The notes beneath the pieces are model-generated. The model saw nothing but the letters and a program-made list of their open reading frames with translations, ran no database searches and was not told the origin of the DNA. A stretch of DNA of 64,000 nucleotides from Lunularia cruciata (Eukaryota; Streptophyta; Marchantiopsida; Lunulariales; Lunulariaceae): NCBI GenBank assembly GCA_948567375.1, contig OX419762.1:1679001-1743000 (forward strand), written 5' to 3'. Below are positions 45,267 through 54,560 of this stretch, one piece after another (the first letter of the stretch is position 1; each line of letters starts with the position of its first letter). The position numbers and the translations under genes were made by a program.

Positions 45267-45869
45267 AGAGGAGACAACACCAATGGAGATTAATGCTACA
45301 CAATAGAGATACTTGGCATTACAAATAGAGAGAGCTTGTAACAAAATGGTGGTTGATTTTATTGTTGCTAAATTAGACATTCTAAATGTCCACTCAAGAA
45401 TAAACAACCCCAACAAATCATCCAAATGGAGTCCATGGGATGTGATTATCAAGGAAACAAAAAAATATCAATTGGAGATATCAAGCAACCTATTGAGAAC
45501 TTGATTAGTTCTAATGGGATTGAAAGCTTAACTTATGCAAGTTTGCTCCGCTTGCAAGGTGTGATATCTAATCATGATTGTAGGATTTTGGTGGTTTTTA
45601 GAAGTTTAGAGAATTGCATGTTCATGCAATTAGCAAAGGAATATGGTATTTTTATCAAGTAAGTATTTGAAGGTAGATTGATTATGGTGGATGGTAGAAA
45701 GTTTTCTATATTCTATACCTCATATCTTATAACATTCAAGATTGGGAAGGAGTTTTTGGAGTGTATGAGGCTTTTTAGTAGTGCCACTACACTATGATGT
45801 TATTCTAGGTTTGCCTTGGCTTGAATATCATAAGGTTTGATTTGATTGGATCCAATGATAAATTTAAAT
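45267..45869 (+). pseudogene. gag end and protease of the second chromovirus
   Basis: Plus frames 45,313-45,504 and 45,426-45,662 match 13,890-14,290 of the first element (LISSNGIESLTYASLLRLQG, ILVVFRSLENCMFMQLAKE). The protease motif D-S-G is lost (VVFRSLENCM). The sequence resumes after copy C at 49,645. Confidence 0.8.
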
Positions 45870-46547
45870 ACAACTGTGACAACCCGGCAAATATCACTTT
45901 TGTGGTAATCGGGTAAGTAAAGTTCATTCCCACAGAGATACTAGTCAGAATTGGTCAAATACAAAGTCAAAGTAACAATTGCAATTCTTCTTGGTTGCAT
46001 CTTTAATCTCTCAGGTAGAAACCACACCCAGAAGAGAGTAACAAGCACTGATTCACAGTCTTGTCACAAATTAGCACTTCCTTAATCACAACTCCATCAA
46101 TTCTTTCCAAACAATCTTGATTGTGATGATTCAAGCTCTCCCAAACATGGCACTTCACTGCAAAACAACTTTTCCTTAGAATTGTGTTCCACCCCTCCAC
46201 TGAAGGCACAACTTCCTCGATCAAAATTGCTTCACATCAACTTCACACTACACTCACAAATGCAGAATACTACCAACACTACAATTCCTCTCAGATCTAT
46301 CAAGGCATTGCTCTGATTGCTCTTCACTCAAGATCAAACACACAGAATGAAGATCAAGGCTACGGAATCCAACATACAACAAGCACACTGACTTGCACTT
46401 TGAATTTCTCCAAACACTCGCAAACACAAACACAAAGTTGATACTTGGAATCAAGCTCAAGTGACAAGCACTACTTCACAACACTTTGCTTTAACTATTC
46501 TCAGAAATAATGAGCACTGAACAACATAATACTACAAATGCCACTCT

Positions 46548-46565
46548 TAAATAGTGAAGCAATCA
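46548..46565 (-). promoter_or_regulatory. TATA-like box conserved in the 3.8-kb family
   Basis: On the minus strand the box reads CTATTTAAGAG, about 110 bp beyond the ORF stop and 680 bp before the unit's end. The same position is kept at 19,048 (copy A), 29,530 (B), 40,190 (E) and 62,704 (D), with variants CTATTTAAAG. In an LTR reading, this is where the U3/R boundary would lie. That it acts as a promoter is inference. Confidence 0.45.
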
Positions 46566-46671
46566 ACAATTATCTTCCTAATGCACCTCTTCCTAATGAC
46601 TCTACAAACCTACAGATCCGAAATGACAATGCACCTCTTCATATCTGCCTATTCAAATCTCAAATTGGTTA

Positions 46672-49057
46672 CTAATCCGATCCGATGTCTACTTCTTCTT
46701 TGGCTTTCAAACCTGAACCCGAAGTAAGTGTACTTCCTACTGCTCTGTCCTTGGGTTTCACAACTCCTACATCTTCTACCAGATCTAACAATTCTCTTTC
46801 CTGATTTGACATTTCACTAGTGGGTAATCTATTTAACTCCTTATCTTCTGACCCACTCTTCTCTAATGTCTCCAATGGTAACTCCAAAGACATTTTCACT
46901 CCTACTTCATCTACTTTGGGTTTTGCTCTAACATCTTTCTGAAGTTTATCTATCTCTAACTTCACTAGATCTAATCTAATCATGATATTGTCTTTGACTT
47001 CCAATATCTTCCTATCTACCCGAGTTCTGAGACTAATTAATAGAGCATTCAAGTCTGTATCCTTTGTATGTCTCCTCCTCATCTCCTGCACTAACAACTT
47101 CAACTTGTGCAGCCTCGTCTCTTCAATACAAACACTGGTCTCTTTACTCAGCATCGCATTCATCCTGATTATGATCTCCTTCAATGGCTCCAATCTCATC
47201 TTCCTTTCATGCTCCCGATCTGCAAGCCAATCTTCCCTGTACATTGCCAACTCTACCTTGAACTTGGCTTTCACAGTTTCCTTCTCCTTCTCCTTCTACA
47301 CAATCTTCTCCTCCTGATTACAAAGTAACTCTTGTAATCTCTCTTCTTCCCTATATCTCACTGTCAACTCCCATTGCCACAGTTGCTTCTTCTCTTCTAC
47401 ACTATCCATCACTCTATCAAGCTCTTGTTCCTTCTCTGCTACCCTTGCCATAGCATGGATAATTTCTAGTCTTGAATCAGCAAACTGCTGCTTCAAGATT
47501 TTGTACTCTACTACTTGTCTCTCCCTTGCTATGTCATTCTTCTTCACAAGTTCCTCTTGATACCTCGCTTCTCTCTTCAAGTTCTCAATAACTTGACACT
47601 GCCATACTGCATCCCCTCACAATAATTCCCTTTCCTCCTTGCCTCAAATTATAGTCCTCTTCAACTCCAAGTTCTCTTCTTCCAATCTTGCCAAAACTTG
47701 CAACACAGTCTTCACCTCCGAACATGTCGACTGCATCTCTTTCTTCTTGTGCTCTAGCTTCACTAACAATGTGCACACAATTTCTCACAGGTAGTCTATT
47801 CCATCACTCGCACCTACTTCTATCTGCAGAGTGATCTCCTTCTTTACCTCTTCTTCACCCGATACTCGCCTTCTTCTCTGCAGTCGTCGTATTGGAATAG
47901 ACGCTCTTCTCTTCCCTTGCCTTGCTTTGATCCGCTTCACACTTTGCCTTGCGTCTTGACCAAACTCCCTTCTTAATTGTAATCTTCTTCTCCTCTGGCT
48001 TGGGTACCTCTTCCTCCAACTTTGCATTATTTTCTTCCTTGAGCTCCAGCCAAACTTCTTCTTCTTTGGCAGTAGGTATTGACGTCATCTCCCTACCTTT
48101 ATCACTATTGCTACTCGTATCCCCACTTTGTAGTGTGAGCTTTGGTTCCTTCTTGTGTTCCGAGTCTTTGGACTTGCACTCGGCTTTGCCTTCCAAGTCT
48201 TCCTCTGATGACGCAATCACCACTATGCCTTTCCTTGGGTTTCCTCTCCTGGTCTTTTGAGGTCTTGTCTTCTCTACGTCTTCGCCTTCTCCTTGTCGAC
48301 TTCTATTCTTCGACTTTGGAGTACTCACTTCTACCTCCACACTCTTGCCCGTCTGCACGTAGTACTCATTAGTGCTTTGGATTTGAAGAATGTATTGTTG
48401 CTCCTCCGTGTTGACTTCTCTTCTCAAGTCGGGATGAAAGTGAGACACCATTCTGCTACGCTCTGCCAAATTGAGCAAATTCAACCTGAGGTAGAAATGT
48501 GCTACAAACGGCACAATGTAGTGTGGAGGCAACTTATCCTGAAAATTCCACACCATCTATCTCGTCCTCCCATGGAAGCACCTTGCACAGTTGATAGGTT
48601 CTCCTACAAACATCTTATGGAAGAACACCGCTTGGTGTTTCATCACATAAGTTGTCCTCTCCGGCTTCAAGATTGCCATGAGAGCACTCACGATCCCTCT
48701 CTTTAGTGGATCTTTGTAACTCTTGACCTTATACCCATTCTTTGTTCTCTTCAAAGAGAAGGCATCCCTCACTTCTTGGGTTTCTTAAGCTACCTCTCCC
48801 TTCCCCAAAAACATGGCACCTTGCTCCACGCTTGCCTCTCTTTCGAGCACCAATCTCCAATCTGACTTTGTCCAGCAAGCCGGATTTCCTCTCTTCCCTT
48901 CTTCCTCGAGGCCATCGAGACACTTACTCTCGATTATCTCGGTCATGAAACCTAGAAAACTTACGTTCCAGTTCCATGCCAAGAAGGTGATCCAAAGTTG
49001 GCTCAAGACTTCAATTCTTGCGATCACATCTAACCTCCGAATCACATGATTTCTCAC
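46672..49057 (-). pseudogene. Family ORF in copy C, nearly complete, about 795 codons with few breaks
   Basis: Minus strand. Candidate start at 49,057 (MRNHVIRRLDVIARIEVL, shared with copy A). Frame 49,057-48,785: FLAWNWNVSFLGFMTEI, KRGNPACWTKSDWRLVLERE. Frame 48,772-48,557: RTKNGYKVKSYKDPLKRGIV, AVFFHKMFVGEPINCARC. Frame 48,556-47,855: LPPHYIVPFVAHFYLRLNLL, HFHPDLRREVNTEEQQYI, then Lys/Glu-rich linker with LTLQSGDTSSNSD. Frames 47,580-47,296 and 47,274-46,672 are coiled coil, then PLETLEKSGSGDKELNRLP and EEVDIGSD-stop. No transposition enzyme motifs, signal peptide or membrane segment seen. The function is unknown; a gag-like structural protein or a captured host gene are both possible. Confidence 0.75.
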
Positions 49058-49644
49058 TATGAATTTAGAGTTCTTCTTTCCTCCTCCTATCTTTCATGCT
49101 TCCTCACTATCTCTTGGTTTAACTCTCTCAAATTCTCCTCTACACACTAACGCTTCTTCAACTCTACTTCCGTTCCCACGATCTCCTCTAGGACGACTCC
49201 TCAATGGCAAAGGAAAATTGCTTGACATTGCTTTGTCGTTAGCCCGATTTTCATATAGTCGCGTCTTCTTCATCTCTCTTCAATTCAATTTTCTACCAAG
49301 AAATCACACCTCTTGCATGCACCTATCACAATCAATTGTACTTCACACATATGACCGCCGGTTTTGAACAGTCCCTTCTTGAATTTCTTGCCCCAAAGAA
49401 AGGTTGTTACACTGTCCTCACCTTGGGTTGAGCTCCTCCCCCAATACAAAGACTTCTTACTTTGGGTTGTATGCTGATAGGGCAAGTTCGAGTACTTCGC
49501 CTTATGACCCAAAGCCACGTTACCTCGGGTTTCATCCAAAGATGCTTTTCTTCGCCTTCTTTGGCCATATAGGTGCAATCCAACTTCTCTATACACTTCT
49601 TCTTCTCCATTTCAAAAAAAAAAAAATGTGGGTTCCACAACAAC

Positions 49645-50445
49645 ACTAAGGTAAGACTTACCAATTAGGTTGTCTGGCACTGTTGAGTAAGATACCTAAA
49701 AATATTCTATCTCAAGATGGGAATTTTGTTAGTAAATCAGCCATAAGGTAAGCTTTGGAGGAAGATATTCTTGTTTCTATTGTGTAGATAAAGCAAACTA
49801 TGCATGGAGAATCTAATGAGTGCAAGAAGCATCATCAAAAAATGGTTAATTAGATAATTCAGGAGTTTGTAGATGTATTTTTGGATGGTCCATCATAGGG
49901 GTTACTCTCCAATTGTGATATACCATTCAAGATCAAATTATTGCTAGAAAGTACTCCAATGAGTAGACCAATCTATTGGCTTTCGCCAAAGGAGTTGGAA
50001 GAGCTTTGAAGAACACTAACAAAGTTGTTCAAGAAGGATTTCATACAACGTAGTATATCTTTTTGGGAAGCATTGGTACTTTTATCCCAAAGAAGGATGG
50101 AGAACTTTGCTTGTGTATTGACTAACATGGCCTGAATAAAAAAACCATGGAGAATTCATATCCTTTGCTTTGATATGATAATTTGCTATATCAATTAAGC
50201 ATAGCATAATACTTCTCAAAGTTGGATATTCAAAGTGGTTATTGGTAGATTTCATTGATAGGAAAGATGTATAGAAGACTAGCTTCTACATAAGGTATGG
50301 GCGTTTTGAATGGAGAGTTCTACCTTTTGGTCTCAATTATACTCACGTGGTCTTCATGGATCAAATACATCAAGTATTGGATGGGCTATTGGATTGGTAT
50401 ATGGTGGTGTTGTTGGATGATATTTTTATCTATAATAAGATGGAG
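49645..50445 (+). pseudogene. Linker and RT (N-terminal to active site) of the second chromovirus
   Basis: Matches 14,500-15,460 of the first element. Frames give FSKLDIQSGYW and then WMGYWIGIWWCC in one frame and VVLLDDIFIYN in another (catalytic LLDD). Only one unit of the 63-bp repeat is present. It ends at the solo LTR. Confidence 0.8.
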
Positions 50446-50450
50446 GTAGA

Positions 50451-51048
50451 TGTAATGCCAATAGCTACACATATTATCTAGAGGTGAAAATTGGCTTGGT
50501 AACATCTAGAATAATTTTATATATAATGGACTTAGTAGATCAGACAAAGGTGTCACCAAAAGAGTCCTTTTACTAAGAGTGTAGGAGCTAAAAATAGCTT
50601 GATTACTTCAAAGCTAATTTTGGACACCTAAATTGATGAATTAGGTCTCTAAAATGTATAATTTTGGCTCCCATGGGATAAAGTTTGGCCTCTTCCTCCC
50701 TAATATTTTTCTTGTTGGGAGTTTTCCAAGGGTATCTCACCTATACAATTTTGAGATTTCCATAGGAAGATTCTTAAAGATTCTCTTTGGTCAAAACATT
50801 ATTTGACCCACCAGATAGTACAAGAACCAACATGTCACTCATGCATATAACTAATCTAAGGATGGATCTCACTAACATGTCACCAATCCATGTATCTGAT
50901 CCAAGGGTGGAGCTTCTTTTAAGGGAATCCTCTTTGCTATATATAAAGACTAGGTGTTCCTTTGGGGGCATTTGAGTATTGAGTGTGAAGCTTTGGGTTT
51001 CTTCCCATGTGTTTCTCTTGTATGTTTGCCTATCCTCAAAATATTACA
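50451..51048 (+). repeat. Solo LTR (TGTAATAC family) in RT
   Basis: A 598-bp unit, TGTAATGCCAATAGCTAC to AAAATATTACA. Flanks GTAGA (50,446-50,450) and ACAAA (51,049-51,053) differ only by transitions. The RT text resumes as HINHIQEVL, as in the sister element. Confidence 0.85.
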
Positions 51049-51053
51049 ACAAA

Positions 51054-53170
51054 ATACATAAACCACATACAAGAAGTCCTAATATGACTATGTAAATGGA
51101 AGTTTTATTGTAAGAAGTCAAAGTACATCTTTTAACAACAAGAAATTATTGTCTTAGGTTGTAAGGTCCCATTGGAGGGGATCAAGATGGAAGATGAGAA
51201 AATCAAGGCCATTATTGATTGACCTAATCCAAAGAATACCATAAAATTGTATGCATTTAATGGATTGATAAGTTTTGATTAATAGGTCATCCATTATTAT
51301 GCTCATGTGGCTGCACCATTGACCAATCTCTTAAGGAAGGCCTCAAGCTTTCAATGGACCATCAAGCACAAAGAAGCATTCGAGGAATTGAAGCATATGG
51401 TGTCCTCACAACCCATCCTTAAACTATATGATCCTCAACTACCTAGTATGGTTGATTTTGATGTTTCTAACTTTATCATTGGAGCAATGTTACAACAAGA
51501 ATTTCCAAATGAGATACATCCTATTGTCTCTATATCTTGTGGACTAAACATCATAAAAAAGAGTTATTCTACTTGGGAACAAGAACAACTAGCAATGATA
51601 TATGCCACCAAGGTATGGAGGCATTATCTCTTAGGGAAAAAAATGATCATGCAAACCAATCACAAACCTTTGTTGTAGATATTACATTTGAAGCACATGA
51701 AGAGTCAACATCATTGATGAAAGGAAAAACTACAATTGTTTGACATCAAGCTTATGTATAAGCTTGAAAAACTCCATATCATCCCCAATGCCCTATCACA
51801 ATGATCAAATTTGAAAACTCTTCCTTAACCTCTCATCATCATAGCAATTACAACAATGTCAATCAACTCAAAGGTCCAAATCAAGTTTACAAGTGCTTTA
51901 CAACAAGATCTCTTCTTTTAGTTAGTACAAGGTTATCTTGGAGCACATGACAAGGAGTATAAGACCTTTTCACTCAAAGATGGACTTCTATGTTGTGAGA
52001 ACTGCATCTATTTTCCAACTTTACATGATCTATGCTTGGCTTGACTTCAAGAGGTGCATGACTTACCAATTGCGGGACAGGTGGAGATAGACAAGACCTT
52101 GAGTACTCTACAACAACAATGATGGTGGGCAAAACATAGCACATGAAGTTTAAGACTTTATTTGATCTTGTTACAGTTGCCAATGCAACAAAGCTAGCAA
52201 CCAAAAATAGGATGGACTACTCCAACCACTTCCCATCCCATTCCATCTACTTGATAGGAACATATGCGCTTAGATCTCATCACATCCTTACCAAGGACAA
52301 AGCAAGGTCATATAGAGATCATGGTGCTTGTTGATAAGCTTCATAAACAAATCTATTTGCCACTTACCTTTGAAATAGTGGATGCTCTAACATTGGCCTA
52401 GATCTACTTTGATAATATTTTAAAGCATTATGAGATGCCTTGTGTAATCATCTCTGATTGTGATCCTTAATTCATAAAAAAAAAATTTAGCAAGCAATCT
52501 TCAAGCTACTTGGCACCAAGCTTGCTTTGTCCACAACCTATCATCCTTAAACTAATGGGCAAACTAAACATGAAAATTGCACCTTGGAAGACATGCTTTG
52601 TACCATTGTCAACATTCAACATACCAATTAAGATGAATGCCTTATGGTTGTTGAGTTGTGCTTGTTGCTCAAAATTGACAAAAATAATATGTAGATCAAT
52701 ATCATTATGATCTCTCCTTTCAACTTGATAATAAGATCATGCTTTCTTTTAGTTACCTACCCTTCCCACTTGGTACCTAAGGCTCCTAATTGGATAGGTC
52801 CATTTCATATCACCCAAATCATTTTGCCTAAATTATTCATTGAATTCAAATTCCCTTGTCAACTTGCCTTCCTTAGTCATATGCAAATCTACCCTATCTT
52901 GCATGTTATAAAGTTGAAACTTTTTGTTTCTAATCCATCTTCCTTTTTCACTTGTGGACCCTTCTTCCTCCCATCCATATCAATGATCATGAGGAGCATG
53001 AAGTTGATCATACCTTTGCATGTTGTAACATTCAACATGGCTGCCAACAACACATTGAGTACAAAGTCCTTTGGAAAGGGTATCCCCTTCATGATATACT
53101 TGGGAGCCTCTTTCTCATCTCCATAATTCACAAATAGCCATATAGGAGTTTGAAGCTTCCATGGTGACAA
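51054..53170 (+). pseudogene. RT end, RNase H, integrase and chromodomain of the second chromovirus
   Basis: The open frame 51,307-51,678 (123 codons) covers RNase H (VDFDVSNFIIGAMLQQEF, ISCGLNIIKKSYSTWEQEQL). The integrase region 52,050-52,650 is more decayed than in the sister (LITSD-like second Asp region and TYHP-stop-TNGQTKHEN, where the catalytic Glu codon appears changed to Lys). The chromodomain text HIEYKVLWKGYPLHD lies at 53,040-53,090. Confidence 0.82.
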
Positions 53171-53199
53171 GGATATCACTAATTGGCGATGGAGGAATA

Positions 53200-53583
53200 T
53201 ATAACAATATAGAATTTAGAGATGAGTTAGTCAAGACTAACAAAGCAACAAGTAGAACAAATTAGCCAAGAAATTATAAGAATGATCTAGAAGTATCTAG
53301 GAAGCTTCTTGGTACTTTCCAAGTATTGGGTGATGTGTATGCCAAGTAGGCAACTTCTAGGAGGAAACTTCTTGGGAAGCCTCTTCACTAGCTTAGCTTG
53401 CATACCAAGTAGGTGGCTTCTAGATAGATCATCTTAGGAGGCTTCTTGACTACCTTAACTTGCATGCCAAGTAGGTGGCTCCTAAAAGGAAGCTTCTTGA
53501 GAAGCTTCCCGATTAGCTTAGCTTTCATTCTAAGAATACGGCTTTTACAAAGCTTCTCCTATTTCTCTCCTTAGTCTTTTATA
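53200..53583 (+). repeat. 3' LTR of the second chromovirus
   Basis: Begins TATAACAATATAG after the polypurine tract GATGGAGGAATA and ends TTTTATA. It aligns with the LTRs at 12,470 and 17,750, including the CTAGCTTAGCTTGCA and GGAAGCTTCTTGAGAAGCTTC blocks. Followed by GTAAG; no partner can be checked because the 5' LTR is gone. Confidence 0.85.
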
Positions 53584-54560
53584 GTAAGGATCTAGTTGCA
53601 CTAGGCCTTCCATTTTCCCCATAAGATCTAGGATGTATAGTCCGCCCTCAAAAACTAACAAGGTATGGTGCACTTTATTGCACTCTAGAAGAAGTAACAA
53701 TTGTGGATGAGGTCTCCCTACCAATTCCACCATGTTGAGCTTAATGCACTCAGACAAACTAAAAACCACCACTAAAGTAGGTGAGGTAGCTTTAACAATA
53801 ATATCACATACTTTATATTGCAACTCCTTGTCTAGGATCCCGTACCCAAATTGTGCTACTTAGACCTCAATAACTCCTTGAGTGAAATTAATCAAACGTC
53901 TCATGCAAGTGTATGCTTTGTGTAGGCTCTTTCTAGCCTTGTTTTGGAGCTCCTATAAGCTCCTCAACTTATCAATCTGCACTCCTTTGTAGTTCTGCCT
54001 CAAACACTAAAAGAACTCTACCAAAAGGTTAAACTCCAACACTACACCACCTCTTACAATGGTACGTCCACTTGAAGTAGCACCATCTCCAACTAGTTAC
54101 CTCCACTAGATGCACCAATGCTACTAGAGCTAGAACTTGTGGGTACTACCAATCTACCCCTAGAAACCAAGCTTTAAGTGATATAGATGTAATGTGAAAA
54201 CCAATATTATCTCCATACCTCAATCTCCTCTAAGTGAGCTTTCTTGAACTCATAGTAGTCATCCATTGGTGGACCCTCCAAGTGCTAGAACAAAACCTTC
54301 CATGCCATGAAGGGTGTGAACAAAGTCAAGTTCTACATTTGCTATAGATCACACCAACTATCAAACTCTTGGATGAAGTCATCCTACTCAATGGTACTCA
54401 CTATATCAGGGTAGAGCATGGGACCTTTGGAGACCCCATGAATCTTGCCCATGTCTTACAACAATGGTGTAGACACACCAAGTGCACTCTCAATTGAATT
54501 AGCTCTTGTACCAAACTCCAAATCAAAGTCAATCTCCTCCTTATTGATACTTAAGATAAA
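53584..54560 (-). pseudogene. Gag-like fossil
   Basis: Minus-strand text DEFIQEFDSWCDL, APPMDDYYEFKKAHLEE-like, EFNLLVEFF-stop-CLRQNYKGV, KAYTCMRRLINFTQG and then QYKVCDIIVKATSPTLVVVF (53,545-53,823 frame). The pattern resembles the capsid part of a Ty3/gypsy Gag (W/Y-rich helices, LRQ-x-Y, short C-terminal helix). Stops interrupt it. It does not match the gag of the two chromoviruses here, so it would be from another element. No pol is attached. Confidence 0.45.

Larger units (their letters stand above)
45875..49639 (-). mobile_element. Copy C of the 3.8-kb family, the best-preserved copy
   Basis: A 3,765-bp unit, plus-strand ends TGTGACAACCCGGC and GTGGGTTCCACA, flanked by perfect ACAAC duplications (45,870-45,874; 49,640-49,644). 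It is inserted just after the protease of the second chromovirus. It carries the family's longest uninterrupted frames (233 and 200 codons). Beyond the stop codon are 797 bp to the left end, nearly the same distance as in copies B (791) and D (796). Confidence 0.93.
43587..53583 (+). mobile_element. Second Ty3/gypsy chromovirus, 5' LTR missing, three insertions
   Basis: Same family as 12,470-18,162: PBS, gag, protease, RT, RNase H, integrase, chromodomain, PPT and 3' LTR in plus orientation. It is interrupted by a solo LTR (44,540-45,261), copy C (45,875-49,639) and another solo LTR (50,451-51,048). Without them the internal part plus 3' LTR is about 4.9 kb. The 5' LTR is absent: the PBS follows directly on truncated copy E. 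More decayed than the first element. Confidence 0.88.

Noticed and set aside
47855-48706. Plus-strand ORFs over the 3.8-kb copies (for example 48,257-48,706)
   Set aside because: They are Ser/Leu-rich complements of Glu/Lys-rich coiled-coil codons on the minus strand and are not conserved as proteins between copies.
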